This document shows, piece after piece, positions 9,122 through 19,428 of a stretch of 64,000 bases of DNA. Positions within the stretch are counted from its first letter, which is position 1; every line of letters starts with the position of its first letter. Made by a program: the position numbers and the translations under genes. The notes under the pieces were generated by a model that was given only the letters and a program-made list of their open reading frames with translations, searched no databases and was not told the origin of the DNA. The stretch is from Pseudomonas piscis (lineage in GTDB: Bacteria; Pseudomonadota; Gammaproteobacteria; Pseudomonadales; Pseudomonadaceae): NCBI RefSeq assembly GCF_009380155.1, contig NZ_WHUV01000001.1, forward strand, positions 1,798,001-1,862,000, read 5' to 3'.

Positions 9122-10012
9122 TTATGCCGGGTTCCCTGGCCAATCGACCTGTGCGTCCAATAAGGCCATGAAAGCCCGCGCAGCATTCGACAGCGTCCGT
9201 TCGGTATGCAGGATATAGCCTAGCTGGCGGTGTAGTTGTATGCCCGGTAAAGGGATGCGCGCCACTTGTTCGTCGAGCATTGTGCGCGGCAGCACACTCC
9301 AGGCCAGGCCGATGGAGACCATCATCTTTATGGTTTCCAGATAGTTAGTGCTCATGGCGATGTTCGGCGTCAGGTCCTGGGCCTGGAACAATCGCTGCAC
9401 GATGTGGTGGGTAAAGGTGTTGCCGCCGGGAAAAACCGCCGGGTGCAGGGCGATATCCGCCAGACTGACCTGGCCGTTGCTGACCAGCGGGTGTTCCGGG
9501 GCGGCGACGAAGTCCAGCGGGTCGTCCCAGACCGCGGTGGCCTTGACCAGGCCGTGGGGCTCGGGAGCCAGGGTGATGACGGCCAGTTCGGCGCGGCCGT
9601 GGAGGATTTCCTCATAGGCCACCTCCGAATCGAGGAACTGGATGTCCAGGGCCACCTGTGGGTAGCGCCGGGTATAGGCTCGCAGCAGGGGCGGCAGGCG
9701 ATGCAGGCCGATGTGATGGCTGGTGGCCAGTGTCAGGCGCCCGCTGACTTCGCCCGTGAGGTTGGTCAGGGCCCGGCGAGTGTCGTCCAGCACGTTGATG
9801 ATCTGATAGGCCCGGGGCAACAGGGCCCGGCCAGCCTCTGTAAGACCGACTTCACGGCCCAGGCGATCGAACAGTCGCACATTGAGCTGCTGTTCCAGCG
9901 CGGCGATGCGCTTGCTGATGGCCGGTTGGGTCAAGTGCAGGCGCTCGCCCGCTCCAGAGAAGCTACCGGTTTCGGCGATGGCGATGAAGGCATTGAGATT
10001 GGCCTGGTCCAT
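9122..10012 (-). CDS. LysR-family transcriptional regulator
   Basis: A 296-residue LTTR. The N-terminal winged helix-turn-helix (residues ~1-60) has the family pattern FSGAGERLHLTQPAISKRIAALEQQL. The C-terminal substrate-binding domain runs from about residue 90. It is divergent from leuC, and a LysR gene sits in this position in other pseudomonads, so it may respond to a metabolite of the pathway or of a neighbouring one. The effector and targets are unknown. The c-di-GMP gene follows 85 bp downstream on the same strand. Confidence 0.9.
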   Translation of the reverse strand: MDQANLNAFIAIAETGSFSGAGERLHLTQPAISKRIAALEQQLNVRLFDRLGREVGLTEAGRALLPRAYQIINVLDDTRRALTNLTGEVSGRLTLATSHHIGLHRLPPLLRAYTRRYPQVALDIQFLDSEVAYEEILHGRAELAVITLAPEPHGLVKATAVWDDPLDFVAAPEHPLVSNGQVSLADIALHPAVFPGGNTFTHHIVQRLFQAQDLTPNIAMSTNYLETIKMMVSIGLAWSVLPRTMLDEQVARIPLPGIQLHRQLGYILHTERTLSNAARAFMALLDAQVDWPGNPA

Positions 10013-10164
10013 CTTGCATTCCTATTGGTTATCCAAATCATGAAAAATATGAATTTGAGTTATTTAATCTAACGCCATAGCATCAGCCTCACAAGCCAAG
10101 TGGTTATTGATCGATGCTCGATCAGGGCCCGGGGCATAGAAACAAGCTGATGAGGAAAGGTCCG
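10013..10164. promoter_or_regulatory. Divergent LysR/leuC control region
   Basis: This 152-bp region is AT-rich near the LysR start and separates the divergent genes, so it should hold both promoters and any LTTR box. I could not single out one convincing T-N11-A site. The leuC SD (GAGGAAAGG) is at its right end. Confidence 0.4.
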
Positions 10165-11592
10165 ATGGCTGGCAAGACGCTCTACGACAAGCTCTGGGAA
10201 ATGCACGAGGTGAAGCGCCGTGACGATGGTTCGTCGCTCATCTACATCGATCGTCACATTCTTCACGAGGTGACCTCGCCGCAGGCCTTCGAAGGCTTGC
10301 GCCTGGCTGCCCGCCAGCCATGGCGCATCGATGCCAACATCGCCACCCCGGACCACAACGTGCCGACTACCCAGGCCGAGCGCAAAGGTGGCCTCGACGC
10401 CATCGCCGACGAAGTGTCGCGTATCCAGGTCAAGACCCTGGATGAGAACTGCGACGATTTCGGCATCCTCGAATTCAAGATGAACGATATCCGCCAGGGC
10501 ATCGTCCATGTGGTCGGTCCGGAGCAGGGGGCCACCTTGCCGGGCATGACCGTGGTCTGTGGCGACTCGCACACCTCGACCCACGGCGCCTTCGGCGCGT
10601 TGGCCCACGGTATCGGCACTTCCGAGGTGGAGCACGTGCTCGCCACTCAGTGCCTGGTGGCCAAGAAGATGAAGAACATGCAGGTGCGCGTCGAGGGCCG
10701 GTTGCCCTTCGGCGTGACCGCCAAGGACATCGTGCTCGCGGTGATCGGCAGGATCGGCACTGCTGGCGGCAACGGCCACGCCCTGGAGTTCGCCGGCAGC
10801 GCCATTCGCGATCTGTCCATGGAAGGCCGCATGACCATTTGCAACATGTCCATCGAGGCGGGCGCCCGCGTCGGCATGGTGGCCTGCGATGAAAAGACCA
10901 TCGACTACGTGAAGGGTCGCCCGTTCTCGCCGCAAGGCAGCGACTGGGATAAGGCCGTGGAGGCCTGGAGCGACCTGGTATCCGATGCCGACGCGCATTT
11001 CGACACCGTCATCGAGCTGCGTGCCGAGGACATCAAGCCGCAGGTCAGCTGGGGCACTTCCCCGGAGATGGTGCTCGCGGTGGACCAGAACGTACCGGAT
11101 CCGAGCACCGAAGCCGATGCGGTCAAGCGCGATTCCATCGTCCGGGCGTTGAAGTACATGGGCTTGAACGCCAACCAGGCGATCACCGATATCCAGCTGG
11201 ATCGGGTATTCATCGGTTCCTGCACCAACTCGCGCATCGAAGACTTGCGCGCCGCCGCCGCCGTGGCCAAGGGGCGCAAGGTCGCCTCCACCGTGAAGCA
11301 GGCGCTGGTGGTACCAGGCTCGGGCCTGGTGAAGGCCCAGGCCGAGCAGGAAGGCCTGGACAAGATCTTCCTCGAAGCCGGCTTCGAATGGCGTGAGCCG
11401 GGCTGCTCCATGTGCCTGGCGATGAACCCGGACCGCCTGGAGAGTGGTGAACATTGCGCGTCCACTTCCAACCGCAACTTCGAAGGCCGCCAGGGCGCCG
11501 GCGGGCGTACCCACCTGGTGAGCCCGGCCATGGCCGCGGCTGCTGCGGTGACCGGTCGTTTCATCGATGTACGTGAATTGATGCAGGCCTGA
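10165..11592 (+). CDS. leuC: 3-isopropylmalate dehydratase, large subunit
   Basis: Isomerises 2-isopropylmalate to 3-isopropylmalate in leucine synthesis together with LeuD. Aconitase-type 4Fe-4S enzyme of 475 residues, as expected. The cluster cysteines are visible as Cys353 (GSCTNSR) and Cys414/Cys417 (CSMC). I start at ATG 10165 ([10 protein letters not shown]), behind a strong GAGGAAAGG; upstream in-frame starts lack support. It precedes leuD by 11 bp, so the two are co-transcribed. Confidence 0.97.
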   Translation: MAGKTLYDKLWEMHEVKRRDDGSSLIYIDRHILHEVTSPQAFEGLRLAARQPWRIDANIATPDHNVPTTQAERKGGLDAIADEVSRIQVKTLDENCDDFGILEFKMNDIRQGIVHVVGPEQGATLPGMTVVCGDSHTSTHGAFGALAHGIGTSEVEHVLATQCLVAKKMKNMQVRVEGRLPFGVTAKDIVLAVIGRIGTAGGNGHALEFAGSAIRDLSMEGRMTICNMSIEAGARVGMVACDEKTIDYVKGRPFSPQGSDWDKAVEAWSDLVSDADAHFDTVIELRAEDIKPQVSWGTSPEMVLAVDQNVPDPSTEADAVKRDSIVRALKYMGLNANQAITDIQLDRVFIGSCTNSRIEDLRAAAAVAKGRKVASTVKQALVVPGSGLVKAQAEQEGLDKIFLEAGFEWREPGCSMCLAMNPDRLESGEHCASTSNRNFEGRQGAGGRTHLVSPAMAAAAAVTGRFIDVRELMQA

Positions 11593-11603
11593 GGAGACCA
11601 AAG

Positions 11604-12248
11604 ATGAAAGCATTCACCCAGCACACAGGCCTCGTCGCACCGCTCGACCGTGCCAACGTCGACACCGACCAGATCATTCCCAAGCAATTCCTCAAGTCGA
11701 TCAAGCGTACCGGCTTCGGCCCGAACCTGTTCGACGAGTGGCGCTACCTCGATGTGGGTCAGCCCAACCAGGACAATTCCAAGCGTCCGGTGAACCAGGA
11801 CTTCGTGCTCAACTTCCCACGCTACCAGGGCGCCAGCGTGCTGCTGGCCCGTGAGAACTTCGGCTGCGGCTCTTCCCGCGAGCATGCGCCGTGGGCGCTG
11901 GACGAGTACGGCTTCCGTACCGTGATCGCGCCGAGCTTCGCCGACATCTTCTTCAACAACAGCTTCAAGAACGGCTTGTTGCCGATCATCCTCAAGGATG
12001 AAGAAGTCGACGAACTGTTCCAGCAGAGCGAAGCCACCGAGGGTTACCAGCTGACCGTCGATCTCGCTGCGCAGACCGTGACCCGCCCGGACGGCAAGCA
12101 GTACAGCTTCGAGGTGGACGCGTTCCGCAAGCACTGCCTGCTCAATGGCCTGGACGACATCGGCCTGACCCTGCAGGACGCCGACGCCATCCGCAGTTTC
12201 GAGGTCGGCTACAAGCAGCGCCAGCCCTGGTTGTTCCGCGACGCCTGA
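11604..12248 (+). CDS. leuD: 3-isopropylmalate dehydratase, small subunit
   Basis: Swivel-domain partner of LeuC, 214 residues. It shows the family segments [28 protein letters not shown] and the [14 protein letters not shown] stretch. Cytoplasmic, in the leuC-leuD operon. Confidence 0.97.
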   Translation: MKAFTQHTGLVAPLDRANVDTDQIIPKQFLKSIKRTGFGPNLFDEWRYLDVGQPNQDNSKRPVNQDFVLNFPRYQGASVLLARENFGCGSSREHAPWALDEYGFRTVIAPSFADIFFNNSFKNGLLPIILKDEEVDELFQQSEATEGYQLTVDLAAQTVTRPDGKQYSFEVDAFRKHCLLNGLDDIGLTLQDADAIRSFEVGYKQRQPWLFRDA

Positions 12249-12326
12249 GTGCCCTTGGTCCGGCCCTTGCCGTTTGTTGCAGGGTCGGTCAGTGAGCACC
12301 GTTCTCTACGCCCCAAGGAGCCAAGC

Positions 12327-13091
12327 ATGACCAGCAATGCCCATACCCAGGTGGTACAGCAGCAATTCGGCGGACAAGCCGTGGCCTACCTCAACAGCGC
12401 GGTGCATGCCCAGGGTGCCGAATTCGCGTTGCTACAGGCCGAGGTAGCGGGCAAGAACGAGGCCCGGGTGCTGGACCTGGGCTGTGGTGCCGGGCACGTC
12501 AGCTTCCATGTGGCGCCGTTGGTCGCGCAGGTAGTGGCCTATGACCTTTCGCAGCAGATGCTGGATGTGGTGGCAGCGGCGGCCCGGGAGCGTAGCCTGG
12601 AGAACATCCGCACGGTAGCGGGCGCCGCGGAGCGCCTGCCGTTCGCCGATGGCGAGTTCGACTTCGTCTTCAGTCGCTATTCGGCCCACCACTGGAGCGA
12701 CCTGGGCCTGGCCCTGCGCGAGGTGCGCCGGGTCCTGAAGCCTGGCGGCGTGGCGGCGTTCATCGATGTCCTGTCACCTGGCAGTCCATTGCTGGATACC
12801 TACCTGCAGAGCGTCGAAGTGCTGCGCGACACCAGCCATGTCCGCGACTATTCGGCCGGGGAATGGCTGCACCAGATCAACGAGGCCGGTTTGCAGGCCC
12901 GCAGCAGCGCCCGGCAGCGCCTGCGCCTGGAATACGCCTCCTGGGTCGAGCGCATGCGCACCCCGGAGCCGCTGAGGGTGGCTATTCGCCAGTTGCAGCA
13001 GGCGATGGGCAATGAAGTGCGCGAATATTTTCAGATTGAGGCCGATGGTTCGTTCAGTACAGATGTACTGGTACTGTGGGCCGAACGATAG
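12327..13091 (+). CDS. Class I SAM-dependent methyltransferase
   Basis: A 254-residue methyltransferase of the UbiE/Methyltransf_11 type. SAM-binding motif I is VLDLGCGAGH (about residues 48-57), followed by an acidic end of strand 2 (VAYDLS) and a motif-IV-like FDFVFSRYSAHHW. The substrate is unknown. ATG 12327 follows AAGGAG. It lies between leuD and leuB, an arrangement kept in other Pseudomonas genomes, which does not by itself imply a role in leucine synthesis. Confidence 0.88.
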   Translation: MTSNAHTQVVQQQFGGQAVAYLNSAVHAQGAEFALLQAEVAGKNEARVLDLGCGAGHVSFHVAPLVAQVVAYDLSQQMLDVVAAAARERSLENIRTVAGAAERLPFADGEFDFVFSRYSAHHWSDLGLALREVRRVLKPGGVAAFIDVLSPGSPLLDTYLQSVEVLRDTSHVRDYSAGEWLHQINEAGLQARSSARQRLRLEYASWVERMRTPEPLRVAIRQLQQAMGNEVREYFQIEADGSFSTDVLVLWAER

Positions 13092-13142
13092 AATTTTTCC
13101 GGGTGCGCCCAAGGGCGTGCCGACAGAACGAACGAGGAATGC

Positions 13143-14225
13143 ATGAGCAAGCAGATTCTGATTCTCCCTGGTGACGGTATTGGCCCGGAAATCATGGCCG
13201 AAGCGGTCAAGGTCCTGGAATTGGCCAATGACAAGTACGGCCTGGGTTTCGAGCTGAGCCACGATGTGATCGGCGGCGCGGCCATCGACAAGCATGGCGT
13301 GCCCCTGGCCGACGAGACCCTGGACCGGGCCCGTGCCGCCGATGCGGTGCTGCTGGGTGCGGTGGGCGGTCCGAAGTGGGACAAGATCGAGCGCGACATC
13401 CGTCCGGAGCGCGGGCTGTTGAAGATTCGCGCGCAACTGGGGCTGTTCGGCAACCTGCGGCCGGCGATCCTCTATCCGCAACTGGCCGATGCCTCGAGCC
13501 TGAAACCGGAAATCGTCTCCGGCCTGGACATCCTCATCGTCCGCGAACTGACCGGCGGTATCTACTTCGGTGCTCCTCGCGGCACCCGCGAGCTGGAGAG
13601 CGGCGAGCGCCAGTCCTATGACACCTTGCCCTACAGCGAGAGCGAGATCCGCCGGATCGCCCGGGTCGGCTTCGACATGGCGCGGGTGCGCGGCAAGAAG
13701 CTCTGCTCGGTGGACAAGGCCAACGTCCTGGCGTCCAGCCAGCTGTGGCGTGAAGTGGTCGAGCAGGTGGCCAAGGACTATCCGGACGTCGAGCTCAGCC
13801 ACATGTACGTCGACAACGCGGCCATGCAGCTGGTGCGCGCGCCCAAGCAGTTCGACGTGATCGTCACCGACAACATGTTTGGCGATATTCTCTCCGACGA
13901 GGCCTCGATGCTCACCGGTTCCATCGGCATGCTGCCTTCGGCGTCCCTGGACGCCAACAACAAGGGCATGTACGAGCCTTGCCACGGTTCGGCGCCGGAT
14001 ATCGCCGGGCAGGGCATCGCCAACCCGCTGGCGACCATCCTCTCGGTGTCGATGATGCTGCGCTACAGCTTCAACCTGACCGCAGCGGCGGACGCCATCG
14101 AGCAAGCCGTCAGCCGAGTGCTGGACCAGGGCTTGCGTACCGGTGACATCTGGTCGGCCGGTTGCACCCGGGTCGGTACGCAGGAAATGGGCGATGCAGT
14201 AGTCGCGGCGCTGCGGAATCTGTAA
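13143..14225 (+). CDS. leuB: 3-isopropylmalate dehydrogenase
   Basis: NAD-dependent oxidative decarboxylation of 3-isopropylmalate, the third leucine-specific step. The 360-residue length is standard. Family signatures include [12 protein letters not shown] at the N-terminus, the [15 protein letters not shown] metal/substrate segment, and [20 protein letters not shown] at the NAD site. 51 bp after the methyltransferase. Confidence 0.97.
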   Translation: MSKQILILPGDGIGPEIMAEAVKVLELANDKYGLGFELSHDVIGGAAIDKHGVPLADETLDRARAADAVLLGAVGGPKWDKIERDIRPERGLLKIRAQLGLFGNLRPAILYPQLADASSLKPEIVSGLDILIVRELTGGIYFGAPRGTRELESGERQSYDTLPYSESEIRRIARVGFDMARVRGKKLCSVDKANVLASSQLWREVVEQVAKDYPDVELSHMYVDNAAMQLVRAPKQFDVIVTDNMFGDILSDEASMLTGSIGMLPSASLDANNKGMYEPCHGSAPDIAGQGIANPLATILSVSMMLRYSFNLTAAADAIEQAVSRVLDQGLRTGDIWSAGCTRVGTQEMGDAVVAALRNL

Positions 14226-14279
14226 TCTTTCGGGCCCACTGCACTGACAGTGGCCCACTTTTGTATAGGTGTAGTTGCG

Positions 14280-15392
14280 ATGAAACGTGTAGGTCTGATC
14301 GGTTGGCGCGGTATGGTCGGTTCCGTGCTCATGCAGCGGATGCTTGAAGAGCAGGACTTCGATCTTATTGAACCGGTGTTTTTCACCACTTCCAATGTCG
14401 GTGGCCAGGGTCCGTCGGTAGGCAAGGATATTGCCCCGCTCAAGGACGCCTACAGCATTGAAGAGCTGAAAACCCTCGACGTGATTCTGACCTGCCAGGG
14501 TGGCGACTACACCAGCGAAGTCTTCCCCAAGCTGCGAGAAGCCGGCTGGCAGGGTTACTGGATCGACGCTGCTTCCAGCCTGCGCATGCAGGACGACGCA
14601 GTGATCATCCTCGATCCGGTGAACCGCAAGGTCATCGACCAGCAACTGGATGCCGGGACCAAGAACTACGTCGGCGGCAACTGCACCGTCAGCCTGATGC
14701 TGATGGGCCTGGGTGGCCTGTTCGAAGCCGGCCTGGTGGAGTGGATGAGCGCCATGACCTACCAGGCGGCCTCCGGCGCCGGCGCGCAGAACATGCGTGA
14801 GCTGATCAAGCAGATGGGCGCCACCCATGCTGCGGTCGCCGATGACCTGGCCAACCCGGCCAGCGCCATCCTCGATATCGACCGCAAGGTGGCCGAGGCC
14901 ATGCGCAGCGATGCCTATCCAACCGAGAACTTCGGCGTACCGCTGGCCGGCAGCCTGATTCCGTGGATCGACAAGGAGCTGCCCAACGGCCAGAGCCGCG
15001 AAGAGTGGAAGGCCCAGGCCGAGACCAACAAGATCCTCGGTCGCTTCAAGAACCCGATTCCGGTGGACGGTATCTGCGTACGTATCGGCGCCATGCGCTG
15101 CCACAGCCAGGCGCTGACCATCAAGCTCAACAAGGACGTGCCGATCGCCGATATCGAAGGGCTGATCAGCCAGCACAACCCCTGGGTCAAGCTGGTGCCG
15201 AACCAGCGTGAGATCAGCATGCAGGAGCTGAGCCCGACCAAGGTCACCGGTACCCTGAACATTCCGGTGGGCCGTCTGCGCAAGCTGAACATGGGCTCGC
15301 AGTTCCTCGGCGCCTTCACTGTGGGTGACCAACTGCTGTGGGGCGCGGCCGAGCCGCTGCGCCGCATGCTGCGGATCCTGCTGGAGCGCTGA
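14280..15392 (+). CDS. asd: Aspartate-semialdehyde dehydrogenase
   Basis: Reduces aspartyl phosphate to aspartate semialdehyde, the branch point to lysine/diaminopimelate, threonine and methionine. 370 residues. The N-terminal nucleotide motif is [14 protein letters not shown] and the active-site cysteine is Cys135 in GGNCTVSLM, as in the Gram-negative Asd type. I start at ATG 14280, as the upstream in-frame ATG lacks an SD. Confidence 0.97.
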   Translation: MKRVGLIGWRGMVGSVLMQRMLEEQDFDLIEPVFFTTSNVGGQGPSVGKDIAPLKDAYSIEELKTLDVILTCQGGDYTSEVFPKLREAGWQGYWIDAASSLRMQDDAVIILDPVNRKVIDQQLDAGTKNYVGGNCTVSLMLMGLGGLFEAGLVEWMSAMTYQAASGAGAQNMRELIKQMGATHAAVADDLANPASAILDIDRKVAEAMRSDAYPTENFGVPLAGSLIPWIDKELPNGQSREEWKAQAETNKILGRFKNPIPVDGICVRIGAMRCHSQALTIKLNKDVPIADIEGLISQHNPWVKLVPNQREISMQELSPTKVTGTLNIPVGRLRKLNMGSQFLGAFTVGDQLLWGAAEPLRRMLRILLER

Positions 15393-15411
15393 TTCTTCTG
15401 CATCGCCGCGA

Positions 15412-15446
15412 AAAACCCGCGTTCCCTCAAAGGGCGCGGGTTTTTT
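15412..15446 (+). terminator. Terminator after asd
   Basis: AACCCGCG (from 15414) pairs with CGCGGGTT and is followed by a run of six T. It separates asd from the Asd-like paralogue. Confidence 0.85.
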
Positions 15447-15539
15447 CATGGGCCGCAAGTTGTGGTCGCTCCGGCGAATTGCCTCGTCCCCGCGTGCCGG
15501 GTAAAGTGCCGCTCCCCCCGTTTTGCCTGAGGTAGCACC

Positions 15540-16550
15540 ATGACTCCGTCCTTTGATATTGCCGTGATCGGTGCCACCGGTACCGTCGGCGAAACCCTGG
15601 TGCAGATTCTCGAAGAGCGTGATTTTCCGGTCGGCAACCTCTACTTGCTGGCCAGCAGCGAGTCGGCAGGACATTCGGTGCCGTTTCGCGGCAAGAACCT
15701 GCGTGTACGCGAGGTCGACGAGTTTGACTTCGGCAAGGCCCAGCTGGCGTTCTTCGCCGCAGGTCCGGCCGTGACCCTGAGTTTTGCGCCGCGGGCGACG
15801 GCGGCCAATTGCGCGGTGATCGATCTTTCCGGGGCCTTGCCCTCGGCGCAGGCCCCCAGCGTGGTGCCCGAAGTCAATGCCAAGGTGCTGGCCGGCCTGG
15901 GTAAACCGGTGCAACTGAGCAGTCCCAGTGCCTCGGCCACGGCGCTGGCGGTCGCGCTGGCGCCATTGCAGGATCTGCTGGAAATCCAGCGGGTGGGCCT
16001 GAGCGCCAGCCTGGCGGTTTCCAGCCAGGGCCGCGAGGCGGTCAGCGAACTGGCCCGGCAGACCGCCGAACTGTTGAATGCACGTCCCCTGGAACCGCGT
16101 TTCTTCGACCGGCAGATGGCCTTCAACCTGCTGGCCCAGGTCGGCACGCCGGATGCCCAGGGCCATACCCTGCTGGAAAAACGCCTGGTCAGGGAGCTGC
16201 GCGAGGTGCTGGGGCTACCTTTGCTGAAGATTTCTGTCACATGCATTCAAGCGCCGGTGTTTTTTGGCGATAGCTATAGCGTGACTCTGCAGTCGGCTGC
16301 CGATATCGACCTTGCGGCGGTGAATGCCGCGCTGGAAGCGGCGCCTGGCCTGGAGCTGGTGGACGCTGGCGACTATCCGACGGCCGTCGGTGACGCCGTG
16401 GGCCAGGATGTGGTCTACGTTGGGCGAGTTCGCAGCGGGGTCGACGATCCGGCGGAGCTCAACCTGTGGCTGACTTCGGACAACGTCCGCAAAGGTGCGG
16501 CGTTGAACGCGGTGCAGCTGGCTGAATTGTTGATAAAAGACCTGCTGTAA
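15540..16550 (+). CDS. usg: Asd-like protein (Usg type), probably not catalytic
   Basis: A 336-residue paralogue of aspartate-semialdehyde dehydrogenase in the position of the Usg-like gene of other pseudomonads. The Rossmann motif VIGATGTVGETL is intact. Where active ASADHs have NPNCST around the catalytic cysteine, this protein reads SPSASA, so the nucleophile is replaced by Ala. It therefore probably lacks dehydrogenase activity and may be structural or regulatory. Its true role is unknown. Confidence 0.85.
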   Translation: MTPSFDIAVIGATGTVGETLVQILEERDFPVGNLYLLASSESAGHSVPFRGKNLRVREVDEFDFGKAQLAFFAAGPAVTLSFAPRATAANCAVIDLSGALPSAQAPSVVPEVNAKVLAGLGKPVQLSSPSASATALAVALAPLQDLLEIQRVGLSASLAVSSQGREAVSELARQTAELLNARPLEPRFFDRQMAFNLLAQVGTPDAQGHTLLEKRLVRELREVLGLPLLKISVTCIQAPVFFGDSYSVTLQSAADIDLAAVNAALEAAPGLELVDAGDYPTAVGDAVGQDVVYVGRVRSGVDDPAELNLWLTSDNVRKGAALNAVQLAELLIKDLL

Positions 16551-16754
16551 AAGATACTTGGCAACAATTTGCAGAATGAATCTAGCTGGGCGCTATGCTT
16601 GGCAAGTTGCTGGAGGTGAGTGGCCGTCAGGTGCTCCCGGGGCATGCAGGAATTAATCGCGCGTCGTGGCCATCCTGGCCCCGCGCAATGCCTTATGGCA
16701 GCCGCTACAAAACCTTCTCGCTAGCCGAGGAAAGTTCAAACAAAGGATGAGGCT

Positions 16755-19361
16755 ATGGTTCAAGTTCGCAAACTGGTGTTAGCAATAGCGGCCGCCTCGG
16801 CGCTGTCCTCCGGTATGGCGCAGGCGCTTGGGCTTGGGGAGCTGACCCTGAAGTCGAGTCTGAACCAGCCTCTGGTAGCAGAAATCGAATTGCTTGATGT
16901 AAAGGACCTCACTGCCGCCGAAGTGGTGCCAAGCCTGGCCCCGGCAGATGAGTTCGCCAAGGCCGGCGTCGATCGCCAGGCCTTTCTCAACGACCTGAGC
17001 TTTACCCCTGTTCTCAATCCCGGCGGCAAGAGTGTGCTGCGGGTAACGTCCAGCCGCCCGCTGTCCGAGCCGATGGTCAAGTTCCTGGTGCAGGTGATGT
17101 GGCCCAACGGTCGCCTGTTGCGCGACTACAGCGTCCTGCTGGACCCTTCCAAGTTCTCTCCTGAGGCCGCGCAAGCTGCCCAGGGCGCACCGGTTTCCGG
17201 TCCTGCGGTGAATGCTCCGGTCACGGCGGCCAGCAAGATCAGCAAGCCTGAGCAATACACCACCTCGGCCCGTGACACCCTCTGGGAAATCGCGGCCAGG
17301 AACCGTAATGGCGCGTCGATCCAGCAGACCATGCTGGCGATCCAGGCGCTGAATCCGGATGCCTTCATCGACGGCAATATCAACCGCTTGAAAACCGGCA
17401 AGGTGTTGCGCCTGCCGGATGTGGTCCAGAGCACCGCGTTGCCGCAGCCCAAGGCGATCGCCGAAGTGGCCGCGCAAAATGCTGCCTGGCGCCAGGGGCG
17501 GCGTGGCGGAGCTCGTGGTCAGCAACAAGTGGACGCGACCCGCCGTGCGGGTGCCGACAAGACGCCCAAGCAGGCCAATACCCGGGACAACCTGAGCCTG
17601 GTCTCCGCCGAGAGTGGCAAGACCCGCGGCAAGGGCGCCGCAGGCGACAGCAAGGCGCTGAGCAACAAGCTGGCGGTCACCCAGGAAAGCCTGGATTCGA
17701 CTCGGCGCGACAATGCCGAGTTGAAAGATCGCATGGCGGATCTGCAGAGCCAGCTGGACAAGCTGCAGCGCTTGATCGAGTTGAAGAACAACCAGTTGGC
17801 CAAGTTGCAGGCCGAGGGTGCGGCTCCGGCGGCGCCTGCAGCGCAGCCGGCGCCAGCCATGCCGGCGGAACTGGTAAGCAAGCCCGAGGCTCCGGCCCCG
17901 GTGGCTCCAGTGGCTCCAGTGGCGCCAGCCAGCGAGCCCGCAGCTGCACCTGAGGCGCAGGCAGCCACGGCCGACGAAGACAAGTATGGCGATCTGTTGA
18001 CCAATCCGATCCTCTTGGGCCTTATCGCCGGTAGCGTGGTGGCGGCCCTGTTGCTGTTGCTGCTGTTGCTGGCGCGTCGCCGCAAGGCCCAGCAGGAGGC
18101 GGAGAAGCACCTGCGCATGGCCCGGGCATTGTCCGAGGAGAACAATTTTTCCGAAGAGATGGATCTGCCGGAAAGCAGCTTCGAAGGTCTTGAAGTGCCG
18201 CCGCCGAGCGTCAAGCTGGCTCCAGCTCCAGCTCCAGCTCCAGCTCCAGCTCCAGCTCCGGTAGCGGAGCCGATCGTGGCACCAGCCGCGCCGCAGGAAC
18301 GGGCGACCGATGTCCTGGGCCAGGCGCAGAACCATATCGACGGCGGCCGCCTGAACCAGGCAGCGGCGATTCTCGAAGAAGCGGTCAAGATGGAGCCACA
18401 GCGCAGTGAGCTGCGCCTGAAGCTGATGGAAGTCTATGCCCGCCAGGGCGATCGCAGTGCCTTCGTCACCGAAGAGCGCCAACTGGTGGCCAATGGCGAT
18501 AACCATGCGCAGGTCGAGCAGCTCAAGAGCCGTTATCCGGCCATGGTCGCAGTGGCGGCCGCGGCAGGCCTGGCTACCGCAGCCGCAGCGGCGGAACTGG
18601 ATGCCGAGTACGTCAAGGAATTGCTCCAGGATGAGCCGCCGGCAGTTGAGCCAAAAGCCCCGGTGGAAGGCCTGGATGAAGATTTCGACCTGAGCCTGGA
18701 TGACCTGGAGGCCGCTTCGCCGGCAGCGGTGGTGGCGCCAGAGCCCACGCCCGAGCCTGAAGTCGAGCTGGAGGATTTTCCGCTCGATGACGATCTGAGT
18801 TTCGGTTCGGTGCTCGAGCAGCAGATTGCACCCGAGGAGAACCTGGACGACCTGGGAGATTTCGATCTCGACCTGGGCGCGGATCTGCCTGCGGCCACCC
18901 AGAGCGATGACGATTTCCTGCTGAGCCTGGAGGACGATCTCAAGGACCTGCCGGCTGGCGAAGTGCCTACAGTGACCGAGTCGGCCCTGGATGACCTTGA
19001 CCTGTCGGCGGATTTTGACTTGTCCCTGGCAGATGAGATGACCGCGGACGAACCCAAGGATGCCTTCAGTTCCGAGCTGGACGACGTCAATGCCGAGCTC
19101 GAGCGACTCGCCCAGACTCTCGATCAGCCGGAAGCGGGGAGCCCGACCTTCACTGCCGAGGATGCCGCGGCGGCACCTGAGGATACTGAGTTCGACTTCC
19201 TCGCCGGTAGCGATGAAGTGGCGACCAAGCTCGATCTGGCCCAGGCCTACATCGACATGGGCGACAACGACGGAGCCCGGGATATTCTTGGTGAAGTGCT
19301 GAGCGAAGGTAACGAAGGGCAGAAGAGCGAGGCGCAGGAAATGCTCGCCCGGCTGGCTTGA
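16755..19361 (+). CDS. fimV: FimV, peptidoglycan-binding polar hub protein
   Basis: An 868-residue inner-membrane protein needed for twitching motility and polar signalling in Pseudomonas. In order: signal peptide (residues ~1-25), FimV N-terminal domain, a LysM domain (~165-220) for peptidoglycan binding, a coiled coil (~302-352), an Ala/Pro-rich linker, one transmembrane helix (~416-440) with RRRK on the cytoplasmic side, an Ala-Pro repeat (~489-503), a TPR segment, a long acidic region, and the conserved C-terminal TPR motif ending in EMLARLA. Somewhat shorter than the P. aeruginosa protein. A strong terminator follows. Confidence 0.95.
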   Translation: MVQVRKLVLAIAAASALSSGMAQALGLGELTLKSSLNQPLVAEIELLDVKDLTAAEVVPSLAPADEFAKAGVDRQAFLNDLSFTPVLNPGGKSVLRVTSSRPLSEPMVKFLVQVMWPNGRLLRDYSVLLDPSKFSPEAAQAAQGAPVSGPAVNAPVTAASKISKPEQYTTSARDTLWEIAARNRNGASIQQTMLAIQALNPDAFIDGNINRLKTGKVLRLPDVVQSTALPQPKAIAEVAAQNAAWRQGRRGGARGQQQVDATRRAGADKTPKQANTRDNLSLVSAESGKTRGKGAAGDSKALSNKLAVTQESLDSTRRDNAELKDRMADLQSQLDKLQRLIELKNNQLAKLQAEGAAPAAPAAQPAPAMPAELVSKPEAPAPVAPVAPVAPASEPAAAPEAQAATADEDKYGDLLTNPILLGLIAGSVVAALLLLLLLLARRRKAQQEAEKHLRMARALSEENNFSEEMDLPESSFEGLEVPPPSVKLAPAPAPAPAPAPAPVAEPIVAPAAPQERATDVLGQAQNHIDGGRLNQAAAILEEAVKMEPQRSELRLKLMEVYARQGDRSAFVTEERQLVANGDNHAQVEQLKSRYPAMVAVAAAAGLATAAAAAELDAEYVKELLQDEPPAVEPKAPVEGLDEDFDLSLDDLEAASPAAVVAPEPTPEPEVELEDFPLDDDLSFGSVLEQQIAPEENLDDLGDFDLDLGADLPAATQSDDDFLLSLEDDLKDLPAGEVPTVTESALDDLDLSADFDLSLADEMTADEPKDAFSSELDDVNAELERLAQTLDQPEAGSPTFTAEDAAAAPEDTEFDFLAGSDEVATKLDLAQAYIDMGDNDGARDILGEVLSEGNEGQKSEAQEMLARLA

Positions 19362-19381
19362 TTCGACCTGAAGCTTGAGTG

Positions 19382-19411
19382 CAACGGCAGCCCATGAGGC
19401 TGCCGTTTTTG
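19382..19411 (+). terminator. Terminator after fimV
   Basis: ACGGCAGCC pairs with GGCTGCCGT around catga, followed by T5. It lies 20 bp after the fimV stop and just before the convergent M24 gene. Confidence 0.88.
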
Positions 19412-19428
19412 TTGGTGCTGCGCGGGAC

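Noticed and set aside
9036..9186. Longer N-terminus for the GGDEF-EAL protein
   Set aside because: It would overlap the end of the LysR gene, lacks an SD and adds 50 residues of unlikely sequence.
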